NCBI GenBank assembly: GCA_020350405.1
Contig: CP070715.1
Coordinates: 2,462,645-2,507,763 of the forward strand
From: Planctomycetota bacterium
GTDB lineage: Bacteria > Planctomycetota > Phycisphaerae > Sedimentisphaerales > Anaerobacaceae
Direction: 5' to 3'
DNA length: 45,119 bases
A model generated the notes under the pieces. It did not search any database. It was not told where the DNA came from and saw only the letters and a program-made list of their open reading frames with translations. Below, in pieces: positions 10,401-19,164 of this stretch (positions within the stretch are counted from its first letter, which is position 1; every line of letters starts with the position of its first letter). Made by a program: the position numbers and the translations under genes.

Positions 10401-11364
10401 TCTGCTGTTCAATCTTATCACGGTATTCCTCCAGTTGGCGTTCCCGTTGCTCGCGTTCTTTTGTTTGCTGCTCGAGTCTTTCATTTGCTGCTGCTAATTG
10501 TTCCTCCGACAGACTCTGCTTGCTTATCTCCTCTTGTAGTTTCTGATCTGTGGCGGCCAGTTGCGCCCTTTGCTGTTCAATCTTATCACGGTATTCCTCC
10601 AGTTGATGCTCTGACTGCTCGTGCTCTTTTGTTTGCTGTTGGAGGGTTTGTTTCACTGCCGCCAGTTCACCCTCCTGCAGCTCCATACACTGCTCAAGCT
10701 GGCAGCGATGCTCTTGCCACCGCTTCTCCGCCTGCTTGCGCCCGGCAGTTTCTCGTTGCAGTTTCTCATTCGCCGCCGCCAGTTCAGCCGCCTGCTGTTC
10801 GAGTCGTACCTCAAGTTCGCTCTGGTATTCCTGCCATAGCTTCTCTGCCTGCTCGCGCTCGTCAATTTGCTGTTGTAGCTGTTCACTTGCCGCTGTCACC
10901 TCGGCCGCCTGTTGCTCGATTCGTGACTTAAGCTCCGTATGGAGTTCTTGCCATTGATTCTCAACTCGCTTGCGCTCGGTTATATCCAGAGCAAAGCACA
11001 TAAAACCGATGGCCTTGCCTTGCTCATCTCTGGCTAAGGTCATTTTCATCTCTGTTATGAACTTCGTTCCGTTCTTTCGAACGTGTTCTACCGGCCCTGC
11101 TAATTGGCCTCTGCGCTGCGTCTCCGTGATGAACGGAGTAACATCGGTTTTCATCTGCTGTTCGGTATGCAATACGCTGATTTGTTTGCCAACCAGCTCA
11201 CGGGCGCTCTCGTACCCGTGCATTCTGACCCATTTTGAATTGACGAAACCAATGGTCCCGGCTAGGTCGATAACGGCAATCCCCTCCTGCGCTTGCTCGG
11301 CGATTTTAGACAGACACAACAGCGTCCGCTCGATACGTTTATGCGCGGCGATTATATCCTGCAT
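7411..11364 (-). CDS. PAS-domain protein with giant repeated coiled coil
   Basis: Residues ~15-135 form a PAS domain (GIAVIDLAGTIGFVNSKWVR ... GFMCFALDITERKR), the sensing module common in sensor kinases. From ~136 to ~1290 the protein is an unbroken heptad-rich coiled coil built from degenerate units of mostly 35 or 39 residues with the theme ELAAANEKLQQQ..EREQAEKQWQE...ELEQ. This theme resembles the 'AERKQAEEAL' helical linker seen after PAS/PAC domains in histidine kinases, here apparently amplified about thirty-fold. It ends in a short non-repetitive tail (GPFNPQELKALSELAKRLS). No kinase, GGDEF, methyl-accepting or other output domain, signal peptide or membrane helix is visible. The start ATG follows AAAGGG at good spacing. 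A cytoplasmic scaffold or filament with a sensing head is my inference. Confidence 0.85.
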   Translation of the reverse strand: MQDIIAAHKRIERTLLCLSKIAEQAQEGIAVIDLAGTIGFVNSKWVRMHGYESARELVGKQISVLHTEQQMKTDVTPFITETQRRGQLAGPVEHVRKNGTKFITEMKMTLARDEQGKAIGFMCFALDITERKRVENQWQELHTELKSRIEQQAAEVTAASEQLQQQIDEREQAEKLWQEYQSELEVRLEQQAAELAAANEKLQRETAGRKQAEKRWQEHRCQLEQCMELQEGELAAVKQTLQQQTKEHEQSEHQLEEYRDKIEQQRAQLAATDQKLQEEISKQSLSEEQLAAANERLEQQTKEREQRERQLEEYRDKIEQQRAQLATTAEKLQEEISKQSLSEEQLAAANERLQQQISEREQAEKQWETHQQELEQQAGELAATKEQLRQEINRGKQSEDVLTAAKEKLQQQLAEREQSEKQWQECRSQFERRIKQQRTELTAAREKLQQQAGEREQWEHQLEEYHKQIDQQLNGLRASNEQLRAELKKQEDSEELLTAANEKLEQQISEREQAEKQLQEHHRQTEEQTAELTEANKKLQEETSKCKQAEEELAAISAELRQQTSEREQVEQQWQECRIELEQQTAELASKDEKLQQEINQRKQAKAELAAAKDKLVQQVAEREQAEKQWQGRYSELEQQNTELAAAHEKLQQQTSEREQTEKQLEEYRNQLEQQTAELTAADEKLRREVNKQKQAKAELAATKEKVQQQNAERGQAEQQWRDCRSELEQRIEQQSVELTAAGEKLRQEVNKQEQAKAALAAMKEKLQEEVGKQQGSEERCRECRGQFEGKIERKSGELAAANEKLKQQISKLRQSQEQFKAANERLERQTSEHEEEEKQWRERHSKLEQRIEQQGTELTAAKEQLQSELNKRKQTEGELTAANEKVEQETKKREQAEESLAAANEKVQEQVRGREQAEKKLQEQRKQTEQQVGELTKANEKLQAQTSKYKQAEEILTAANEKLQQQIAEREQSGQRWQECRSELEKRIEQQSAELTEANEKLQQQIGEHEQAEYRWQEDRSELERQTAKLKAANKKLEQQIAGHERAEKQWQERQSKLEKRIEQQGSELAGAKEELEAETNKRKQSEKELTEANEKLQQQMSESEQSKAQLQEHRNRIEEQTAELTATGEKLQQEISKRSQSEQELTEANERAERHIGEREQAEQQWQEHRAELQQAVEELRAANEQLVEEIKKGKQSEEILTAANDKLQRELAERQESEKQWEEFRSELEEKTEWQTAELMAANAQVRREASRRKRVEQELAAAKKKLQREISEREHSEEELLEEIIHAGREEGGVGPFNPQELKALSELAKRLS
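7500..10960 (-). repeat. Degenerate tandem repeats coding the coiled coil
   Basis: The DNA repeats the same codon themes (plus-strand TTGCTGTTGTAGTTTCTC-like and TGCTCGCGCTC-like words) at spacings of about 105, 117 and 66 bases. These match coiled-coil units of 35, 39 and 22-24 residues. Neighbouring units near 10320-10590 are almost identical at the DNA level, which suggests recent duplication. The strand opposite the gene has long spurious open frames because of this composition. Confidence 0.75.
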
Positions 11365-11688
11365 CTAACAGGCCCTTTACAGACCACTAATACCTTCCTG
11401 GTTGGCGCTCTGAGCGCGTAATAGCACTAATTCATCGGCGAAAGTGACCCCGTCCTTTTCTACCGCAAGGCCCCGGCCGCAAACCTTTTTACAAACCGCG
11501 ATTATACGCCACTATTCCAGCTATTACCGGGCCTGCCCTTGACATACTTGGCCTCTTGCCGCATCGGACCGGCCTTCTCGGACACGATGGCTGCTTATGC
11601 CCCTGACACCATGAGCCGCTGATGAGCACAAAACATGCCCCCCAAGCAACTTAAATCGGAAGCGCCGGATTTGTAGATTGCCGTATCC
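11365..11688. other. Intergenic region between ADH gene and PAS gene
   Basis: A 324-bp gap. On the minus strand TATAAT (11501-11506) could be a -10 for the PAS/coiled-coil gene, but no matching -35 is present. The plus strand has an isolated TTGACA at 11539 without a -10. Nothing else is recognisable. Confidence 0.3.
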
Positions 11689-12843
11689 TCATAGGCTTTT
11701 TCGCAGGACTTGTACCAACTCCTCATCTGTCAGCGCAATCGGGTTGCCCTTCATACTGCTTGACTTTCGACTGTTCGCCGCCGCCGTTGCGAGGTCTTCT
11801 TCTTTCAGTCCCAATTCACCCAGCGATGGCACCTTTAATGCCTCGCAAAGCTCCTCAACCCACGCAACACCCTCGCCCGCTCGTACCGTCGATGTCCCCG
11901 TCAGAAGCTGTGCGATTTCGTCGTATCGCCCCAATGCCACCGAATCCGCCGCTCGCTCCTGCAGCACACGAACATTTACCCGCATAACATAAGGCAGCAG
12001 CCTCGCGCATATGACCCCGTGAGCCGCGTGAATCATCCCGCCCAGCGGCCCCGCAAAACCATGCACCGCCCCTAACCCTGCATTCGCCAGCGCCAGTCCG
12101 CTAAACAGGCTCGCCGTCGCCATATCTTCACGGGCCGCCTCGTTGCTCCCGTCTTCGTAAGCCTTCCGCAAAGATCGCCCCGTCCGCCTCAGTCCCTCCC
12201 GGCAGATTCCGTCCGTCAGCGGGTTCGCCTTACTGCACACATAAGCCTCCATCAACTGGGTTAGCGCATCCAGACCCGTACTCGCCGTCAGCGCCGCCGG
12301 CATCGAATAGGTCAATTCCGGGTCAACCACGGCAATCCTCGGCAGCATCAACCCGCTCCGCATGCTGACCTTCCGCTTGTGTTCCGGCACCCCTAATACC
12401 GCGTTCCGCGTCACCTCAGCCCCTGTCCCCGCCGTCGTCGGAATCGCAATATGTGGTGCGGCGCGCTTGGCTAATGCTTGACCGCGACCGACTACTTCCA
12501 GATAGTCCTCTAATTCCCCGCTGTTAGTCAGCATCGCCGCCGCCACTTTACCGGTGTCAATAGCGCTGCCGCCCCCTGTGCTGATTACCAAATCGCACCT
12601 GCCACGCCGCGCTCGCTCCACCGCCGCCTTCGCTATGGTCGTTGTCGGCTCGCCGCCCACATTAAACGTGATGTACTTTATCTCCTCTTTGTGCAGCTGT
12701 CCGACGACCCGCTCCGCCCGTTCGGTGCTTCGGCCGGTCACGACTATCGCCCGGCTTCCCATCCCCGACGCTAACGACCCGACTTCCCGGATTGTGCCCC
12801 GACCGAAAATTATCCGCTCCGCACTCGCGAATTCGAACATCAT
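11689..12843 (-). CDS. Iron-containing alcohol dehydrogenase
   Basis: A full-length group III (Fe-type) alcohol dehydrogenase, an NAD(P)-dependent oxidoreductase of alcohols and aldehydes. Visible motifs are the nucleotide-binding GGGSAIDTGK, the TTAGTGAEVT segment and the metal-site region (STGLDALTQLMEAYV, then GAVHGFAGPLGGMIHAAHG with the histidine ligands). The frame extends to 12906, but ATG 12843 is preceded by AGAGGG at normal spacing and matches the usual family N-terminus (MFEFASAERIIFGRG). It lies 31 bp after the small ABM-type monooxygenase on the same strand, so the two are probably one operon. Relatives include lactaldehyde, 1,3-propanediol and maleylacetate reductases; the substrate cannot be read from the sequence. 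Confidence 0.9.
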   Translation of the reverse strand: MMFEFASAERIIFGRGTIREVGSLASGMGSRAIVVTGRSTERAERVVGQLHKEEIKYITFNVGGEPTTTIAKAAVERARRGRCDLVISTGGGSAIDTGKVAAAMLTNSGELEDYLEVVGRGQALAKRAAPHIAIPTTAGTGAEVTRNAVLGVPEHKRKVSMRSGLMLPRIAVVDPELTYSMPAALTASTGLDALTQLMEAYVCSKANPLTDGICREGLRRTGRSLRKAYEDGSNEAAREDMATASLFSGLALANAGLGAVHGFAGPLGGMIHAAHGVICARLLPYVMRVNVRVLQERAADSVALGRYDEIAQLLTGTSTVRAGEGVAWVEELCEALKVPSLGELGLKEEDLATAAANSRKSSSMKGNPIALTDEELVQVLRKSL

Positions 12844-12874
12844 AAGCCCTCTTCTCTCGCCCAAAATGACCCCA

Positions 12875-13183
12875 CTAACCCCACCCCTGCTCGCCGGGGA
12901 ACACATTATTGTACTTGATGCTGCTCCGCGGCTCCGCCATCATCTCTGCCACCGTATCGCGCCATCTCTGATAATGTGTCGTCTCCTTGTGACGCGCAGG
13001 GTCCTCCGCCGTCCGATACACCTCCACTAATACAAATCGCGCAGCGTCATCTTGTTGTTGGATGACGTCGAATCGAGCCACCCCCGCCTCCTGAACGCTC
13101 TTGCGGGCGTTTTCAATTGTCACCGCACGGAAAGCCTCAACCGCGTCAGCTTTCACGTGCGCAAAAACATGGACTATAAGCAT
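12875..13183 (-). CDS. Putative quinol / antibiotic-biosynthesis-type monooxygenase (ABM fold)
   Basis: About 102 residues, beginning [18 protein letters not shown] and including [19 protein letters not shown] and [13 protein letters not shown]. This is the ferredoxin-like dimeric ABM fold shared by YgiN quinol monooxygenase and LsrG. Members act on quinols or small keto-sugar phosphates without a cofactor. I chose ATG 13183 because AAGGAGAG lies just upstream and the earlier 24 codons look non-native. It is the first gene of a likely pair with the iron-type alcohol dehydrogenase, so it may help clear an aldehyde or ketone made in the same pathway (inference). Confidence 0.85.
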   Translation of the reverse strand: MLIVHVFAHVKADAVEAFRAVTIENARKSVQEAGVARFDVIQQQDDAARFVLVEVYRTAEDPARHKETTHYQRWRDTVAEMMAEPRSSIKYNNVFPGEQGWG

Positions 13184-13325
13184 AATGTCTCTCCTTACAG
13201 GTATCAATTTTCGTTCCGCAAGTTTACCAGATAATATTGGCGATAGCAACCTCACTTGCGTCTGTGTTTGATAAGTGTGATGGCCTCTGCCATGCCCTCG
13301 ATGCTCTCCCCTCTTTACCCCAGTA

Positions 13326-13373
13326 AAGACGAACAGGGCCTATACCGAACCTAATCTGTATAGGCCCCGTCTT
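13326..13373 (-). terminator. Hairpin terminator after the LamG/dockerin-like gene
   Basis: The minus strand forms a perfect 10-bp stem GGGCCTATAC/GTATAGGCCC (13358-13367 with 13336-13345). An outer AAGACG/CGTCTT stem extends it across a small internal loop. It begins 34 bases past the stop of the 941-residue gene. The following tract is only moderately U-rich, so termination may be partial. Confidence 0.5.
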
Positions 13374-13406
13374 GGTGCTATAATCATCCACCCTGCAAAT
13401 GACCTT

Positions 13407-16232
13407 TTACCAGTCCGGCCACAACCTTTGCGCCATCCAGTTGTCTGCAAATATCGCGTAGTCCGCGAAGTTCACAAACCTTTGGAGCTTGGGCTCTGGG
13501 TCGGTCAGATTGGCAACTGATGGCACAGGCCCGTAAACATTTGTAGGTGTGCCTGAATCAGCCGCTGTATAGCCCGTTGTCTCATCAAACTCGTAGCGGT
13601 ACACCGGCGCGGGATTGGGGTCTGCTGTCTGATAAGCCAGACCGTTAACATCATTGAAATCCAGAGCGTAGGCATAGATGCGGACATCGTCTATTGCGCC
13701 TTGGAAATAACCTTCTCCATCCCCCTTATCATCGCCGCCAATAACGAAGTGGTCAGAGAAATTCTTCTGTATAGAATGCGCTTCGACGTTCCTTAGCCCC
13801 GTCTGCAGATTGCCGCCGGCCTCTCTCTTGTACAAGGTAGCTCCGCACGGGTCCACTGACAGAGCGACGAAAGTCCAGACGCCGTCCGTTATATCAATCC
13901 CTGCATCCCATTGCCACTCTTCTGTGCCGCAGGACCAGTCGTAGCCTAAGCCGTCCGGGCCGCCGTACTCCCCGCCGTAAACACCTATCTCGGTGGCATC
14001 GTCGCCGCAGCCGACGTCTTCTCGGCTGCTCACTATGCCTACCCACCTATTCATACCAACGATTGGCTTTATCCAGGCTGTTATTGACATAGAGGCAACG
14101 CCGTCGAGACGCGGGTCAGTAACCGTGATGTCGCAGCCATCGTTAACTTTTACCGCGCCTGTACCCACAGCACAATCTGTAGTCCAGTGGGAAGTTTCAT
14201 CCGGGAAGCCCGTCAACGTAGCCGGCCGGTTCTCCGTGAGGGTGTCGCCGTCCGCTAAGAGCCAATCGGTCGCAATTACGTTGGCGTCATCATAATTAAC
14301 GTTGCAATCCTCGGTGAAGTCGCCTACAAGCTTGCCCAGCTCTGGCCTGCATCGCGACGGATACAGCCTGATGTCGTCAACGTACATATAACCTATGTCC
14401 AACATCGCCTTCGCTTGTCCGGTCTTTGCAGCGCCGCCGATACCGATGGTGAATCTGTCAATCGCCGAAAGCACCACGCCGCAAGCGTCGAAGATGCCTA
14501 AGTCGATGTTCCACTCATACCAGCCGTCGAACTGGGCCATTTCGCCTCGCGGGTGCACGACATAGCCGACGTTGCTGCTCGTGTCTTCTAATTCAACCCA
14601 CGGTGTCGCGCCGTCCCACGCCACGCCCTTTTTGTCGGAGTACATCACCTGAACGTTGCATGGGTCGCCCCGCAGGTACATAAACAGCGACTTGACCCCG
14701 CCGATTGTCCAGTCGGAGCCGATATCCAGTTCTGTCATGTCCTGAACGTCGAACTGCGAGCCTATTAGGCTGCCCTTGTCGGTGCTTACATTCTGGAATT
14801 TCAGCTTCGCCGACCGGTTGCCATGCGGTCCGACAATGTTCACGTCTTCCTCAAGGAAAATTTCTCCGTCGCTGCCGTTCACCCAGTAGTCGTCCCACAC
14901 CTGGTACAGTTCGCTGTTATTGGCGTAGGACTCGAAGTCGTCCACTACAAGGAACATGCCTACCTGGAACACCCAGGTATCGCCTTTCAGACCGGCGGGA
15001 TGGACCGCGCTCTTCTCATCGACGCGCCAGTAGTATGTCTCGCGTACTGTCAGGCTGCCTACCGCATAGCTCTCTGTAGCGGCCGGCAGATTCGCCTCAA
15101 ACTCCGGTGAGCTCGTCGTCGCGTCGGAAACCGCCTGTTCGTCGGTCCCAAGATAAACCAGGTGCCGCGTTGCTTCCGCGCCTGCTGTCCACTCAAGGTC
15201 CAGACCTAAGAAGATTACGTCCGTCTCGCCGTCTCGCGGGCTCGGGTCGTGCGCGTGGCCTTCTACCCTGAAGCTCCATACATCGCCCTCCCATGGTCCG
15301 GGGGGTATCCCCCCGCCGGGAGGCGTGCTGTTCACCTCGGTTATCTTCCAGTAGTAAGTCTTGCCTAACTCAAGCGGCCCCGGAGGCGTATAGCTGCACG
15401 GGTCCCGCGTGTCTATATAGATGCCCGTCGTATCAGTGTTGTCTGCATTCGCCACTGCTGTCTCATCTGTCCCGAAGTAAACCTCGTGCTGGTCCACCCA
15501 TCCCCCGGGCTCCCACGTCAGAGTCGGGTTCTTGGTCACGAGCTCGGCGCCGTCCCCCGGGTTTGGGTCATACGCTTCTGTTGCGTAGGCCCACGTCAAG
15601 TGCACGTCATCCATGAACGAGTAGTCATTGTCCGGACTCGGGGTGTTACCGGCGAACTTTATGCCGAGGGTCTCGCCCAGGTATGGCTCGCCCGACTCGG
15701 CCACGAACGTCAATTCGCCGTAATACCAATCCCACGGTCTCTCCCCGCTCTGCGCCATATCCTGCGTCACGGTCACAATCTCATTGGCGTCGTGATTGTC
15801 GCCGTAAAACAAAGTGGCGTCGAGCGCCTGGTTCCACCAAGCCAATCCCCACCAGCTCAGCGTGTACCGTCTCCCGGCTGCTATCACGGTGTTGGCATCG
15901 TTCGAATCAAGATGCTGGAAGATATGCGCGCCCACGTCCGAGTACATCCAGGCAATAATGCCCCCATCGGGCCAGAAGGTCACAGCGTCGTGGTCCCAGC
16001 AGTCGTCGCACGCTCCAGGCGCGTTACTATCACAGCTCGTACCCGTGAAACCACCCTCGCTAGCCCAGCCCAGCACCTCACCATCATCTATATCGAGGCC
16101 ACATGTCGCTTGTACCCCGTTGGCATCAAGCTCAAAGCTCGGGTTCACCACATTGATGTCCGTCTGCGCCTGCACTGCAAAGCTCAGACTAAGCACCAAA
16201 ATAACACATAAAAAACCTAATCTCTTTCCCAT
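13407..16232 (-). CDS. Secreted LamG / dockerin-like multidomain protein
   Basis: A 941-residue exported protein with a clear signal peptide (MGKRLGFLCVILVLSLSF, cleavage near AVQA). The order is an N-terminal jelly-roll-like region (~25-215, starting VVNPSFELDANG), two fibronectin-III-like repeats (~220-420, with NPTLTWEPGG and HEVYFGTDE), and a carbohydrate-binding-like region (~430-610). A dockerin-like calcium loop follows (GDFTEDCNVNYDDANVIATD, ~633-652), then a LamG/concanavalin-like domain (~680-880) and a C-terminal half-dockerin (VNFADYAIFADNWM). This is a typical Phycisphaerae surface or extracellular polysaccharide-binding layout; no catalytic domain is evident. AAGGAGGAAC precedes the start. 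The leader contains a structured region and an intrinsic terminator, so expression may be attenuated. Confidence 0.8.
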   Translation of the reverse strand: MGKRLGFLCVILVLSLSFAVQAQTDINVVNPSFELDANGVQATCGLDIDDGEVLGWASEGGFTGTSCDSNAPGACDDCWDHDAVTFWPDGGIIAWMYSDVGAHIFQHLDSNDANTVIAAGRRYTLSWWGLAWWNQALDATLFYGDNHDANEIVTVTQDMAQSGERPWDWYYGELTFVAESGEPYLGETLGIKFAGNTPSPDNDYSFMDDVHLTWAYATEAYDPNPGDGAELVTKNPTLTWEPGGWVDQHEVYFGTDETAVANADNTDTTGIYIDTRDPCSYTPPGPLELGKTYYWKITEVNSTPPGGGIPPGPWEGDVWSFRVEGHAHDPSPRDGETDVIFLGLDLEWTAGAEATRHLVYLGTDEQAVSDATTSSPEFEANLPAATESYAVGSLTVRETYYWRVDEKSAVHPAGLKGDTWVFQVGMFLVVDDFESYANNSELYQVWDDYWVNGSDGEIFLEEDVNIVGPHGNRSAKLKFQNVSTDKGSLIGSQFDVQDMTELDIGSDWTIGGVKSLFMYLRGDPCNVQVMYSDKKGVAWDGATPWVELEDTSSNVGYVVHPRGEMAQFDGWYEWNIDLGIFDACGVVLSAIDRFTIGIGGAAKTGQAKAMLDIGYMYVDDIRLYPSRCRPELGKLVGDFTEDCNVNYDDANVIATDWLLADGDTLTENRPATLTGFPDETSHWTTDCAVGTGAVKVNDGCDITVTDPRLDGVASMSITAWIKPIVGMNRWVGIVSSREDVGCGDDATEIGVYGGEYGGPDGLGYDWSCGTEEWQWDAGIDITDGVWTFVALSVDPCGATLYKREAGGNLQTGLRNVEAHSIQKNFSDHFVIGGDDKGDGEGYFQGAIDDVRIYAYALDFNDVNGLAYQTADPNPAPVYRYEFDETTGYTAADSGTPTNVYGPVPSVANLTDPEPKLQRFVNFADYAIFADNWMAQRLWPDW

Positions 16233-16260
16233 AATGTTCCTCCTTCAATCCAATAATATT

Positions 16261-16289
16261 AAAAAACCTCTTTGGCCAAAAGCCAAAGA
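16261..16289 (-). terminator. Intrinsic terminator / attenuator in front of the LamG gene
   Basis: On the minus strand TCTTTGGC-TTTT-GGCCAAAG forms an 8-bp stem (16270-16288) followed by AGG and six Ts (16261-16266). It ends only ~29 bases before the LamG gene's start codon, which places it as a leader attenuator rather than the end of another gene. No minus-strand gene lies upstream within 700 bp. Confidence 0.55.
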
Positions 16290-16293
16290 CTTC

Positions 16294-16380
16294 GTTGTTC
16301 TCAAGAGGTGCGAACCTTCGTGCAACGGGCACAAATAACCTTCGCATATTTAAAATTAATTCGCACCTGTCTCAAACAAC
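16294..16380 (-). ncRNA. Structured leader RNA upstream of the LamG gene (candidate cis-regulator)
   Basis: Reading the minus strand, GTTGTT (16375-16380) pairs with AACAAC (16294-16299), and AGGTGCGAA (16360-16368) pairs perfectly with TTCGCACCT (16306-16314). Inside lies a 7-bp hairpin TTTGTGC-CCGTT-GCACGAA (one G-U), and an unpaired AU-rich strand remains on the 5' side. The intrinsic terminator follows directly. Aptamer-like fold, terminator, ribosome binding site and start together have the layout of a transcriptional riboswitch or attenuator. I do not recognise a known class, and no clear promoter is visible upstream. Confidence 0.45.
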
Positions 16381-16897
16381 TTTCAGTTTCACAGATGACA
16401 AAGACCACAACCTGTCTTTGCACCTGTCCGATTTCAAATTCTCACCAGTTGACTATCTCCTTCTTGGGTGTCAGTGGTCCTGGAATACACCGCTTACCCT
16501 CTTGCAATCGCCCCCCACATAACAATTCCCCGCGCCTCGATATTACTATTCTCCATCACCCGAAACACTCTGACTCTTTAGCCTTAAAAAAGCCAAAAAT
16601 CCACATTTCAGCTACTTTACTTGTACCATCTTCCTGTGAGTCTGTCAAGAGAAATCTGCCCCAATCTCACATTTGCCGCCAAAACCGCATAAGATGCGTA
16701 ACCTGTTGTATTCACAAGATATTACAAGCTTCAAGTTGCTCGAAAGTACCCATTGCGCACCCCGCGCATCTTGCTTTCCCCCACGCCGCCTTAAAATATA
16801 CACACGAATATCCGGAATCTACGGAACACACGCCCCAATTCGCGCATCGTAATGGCAAAGCTAAATCGCAATGCACAAACCGCGACCGTTTATTGCC
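16381..16897. other. Intergenic region with no recognised gene
   Basis: About 500 bp between the LamG-gene leader and the pseudopilin promoter. The plus-strand open frames here have poor codon patterns and no ribosome binding sites. Nothing convincing was seen on either strand. Confidence 0.4.
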
Positions 16898-16926
16898 TTG
16901 AATTACGCGCGGTTCTCTTCTATAAT
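16898..16926 (+). promoter_or_regulatory. Sigma70-type promoter for the first pseudopilin
   Basis: TTGAAT (16898-16903), a 17-base spacer and TATAAT (16921-16926). It lies about 65 bases upstream of the pseudopilin start and points the right way. Confidence 0.65.
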
Positions 16927-16990
16927 ATTACAAGTTGAGTGGTGATTTGTAGAAAACTATCTTAGTAGCACTGACACGAGGACTTTCCTT

Positions 16991-17791
<801 letters not shown>

Positions 17792-17897
17792 CTTCCCCCT
17801 CGCCCCGGTTTATTTGTTTGATTTATAACCGCCCATCCGATTATACTTCACCTGCAAAATACTACAGTAAAACCGTCCACACTCAGGAGAACAAAAA

Positions 17898-19139
17898 ATG
17901 AATACTACTCGACGCGATTTCCTAAAGGCCGCCGCAGCACTCGGCTTGACCTCAACTCAGCTATTAAAAACGACTAAGACCTTCGGTGCCGAAAAGCCGC
18001 AGGGCCAAAATAAACTAAAAAGCGGCCATAAGGTAATGCCCCTCCCCGCCGGCCTCAAAATCAAATCACTCGAAACCTTCACCCACGGCCACGTCAGCAT
18101 CGTCCGCATCACAACCGACGACGGCTCCGAGGGCTTCGGCCAAATCTCAACATACGACGCCGACATCTCCGCAACCGTCTTCCACCGAAAAATCGCCCCC
18201 CACGCCCTGGGTAGAGACCCCGCCGACATCGACTCCCTCGTCGACACCTGCATCGAGGCAAACTACAAATACCCCTGGTCCTACGTCTGCCGCGCCCTCT
18301 CCGGCCTCGACACCGCCATCTGGGACCTCCTCGCCAAAAAACAAAATAAGACCGTCTGCGAGCTCTTAGGCGCAAAGCCAAAACCCATCGTCGCCTACGG
18401 CTCATCAATGCGAAGAGATATCACCCCTAAGGACGAAGCCGACCGCCTCCTCCGCCTCCGGGACTCCCACGGCTACCGCGCGTTCAAAATCCGCGTCGGA
18501 AAGGTCAATGGCCACGACCAGGACGAATGGCCCGGCCGAACAGAAGAACTTGTCCCAGCCGTAAGAAAGGCACTCGGTGACGACATCACAATCCTCGTCG
18601 ACGGCAATAGCTGCTACACACCTCCAAAAGCCATCGAGGTCGGTCGGCTCCTCGAAGACAACAACATCGGCCACTTCGAAGAACCCTGCCCATACTGGGA
18701 ACTGGAATGGACCGCACAGGTCACTGCCGCCCTAAGCGTCCCCGTCGCCGGCGGTGAGCAGGATAACGACCTCGCCCAGTGGCGGCGAATGATAAAAATG
18801 CCCGCCGTCGACATCGTCCAGCCCGACATCCTCTACCTCGGCGGACTCACCCGCTCGCTGCGCGTCGCCGCAATGGCCCACGAAGCCGGCATGCCCTGCG
18901 TCCCTCATTCCGCCAACCTTGCTATGGTGACCCTCTTCACCCTCCACATGCTCGCCATTATCCCGAATGCCGGTCCGCACATCGAGTTCGCCATCGAACC
19001 CTGGCCCTGGCAGTTTGGAATCTTTTCCCCCGAGCTAAAAGTAAAAGATGGCCTCGTAAACTTCCCCTCCGGCCCCGGCTGGGGTGTAACAGTTGACGAA
19101 TCCTGGCTACAAAAGGCAACCCGACAAATTTCCCAATAA
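17898..19139 (+). CDS. Tat-exported mandelate racemase / muconate lactonizing enzyme family protein
   Basis: 413 residues. The N-terminus TTRRDFLKAAAALGLTS is a twin-arginine signal, so the folded enzyme should be exported. The body is a two-domain enolase-superfamily enzyme: capping domain, then a TIM barrel with FKIRVGK (~196, the K-x-K position as K-x-R), ILVDGNS (~233, metal Asp), FEEPCP (~260, metal Glu), GGEQD (~285, third acid), VQPDILYLGG and PHSANL (~336, general-base His). Members abstract the proton alpha to a carboxylate, either dehydrating sugar acids or racemising. The exact substrate is unknown; sugar-acid dehydratase is most likely given the polysaccharide setting. AGGAGAAC precedes the ATG. 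Confidence 0.88.
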   Translation: MNTTRRDFLKAAAALGLTSTQLLKTTKTFGAEKPQGQNKLKSGHKVMPLPAGLKIKSLETFTHGHVSIVRITTDDGSEGFGQISTYDADISATVFHRKIAPHALGRDPADIDSLVDTCIEANYKYPWSYVCRALSGLDTAIWDLLAKKQNKTVCELLGAKPKPIVAYGSSMRRDITPKDEADRLLRLRDSHGYRAFKIRVGKVNGHDQDEWPGRTEELVPAVRKALGDDITILVDGNSCYTPPKAIEVGRLLEDNNIGHFEEPCPYWELEWTAQVTAALSVPVAGGEQDNDLAQWRRMIKMPAVDIVQPDILYLGGLTRSLRVAAMAHEAGMPCVPHSANLAMVTLFTLHMLAIIPNAGPHIEFAIEPWPWQFGIFSPELKVKDGLVNFPSGPGWGVTVDESWLQKATRQISQ

Positions 19140-19164
19140 CGCTCTGCCTGCGGACTTCTGTCCC

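Noticed and set aside
15486-16211. 241-codon plus-strand frame opposite the LamG gene
   Set aside because: The minus-strand protein has a signal peptide and recognisable domains; the plus frame does not.
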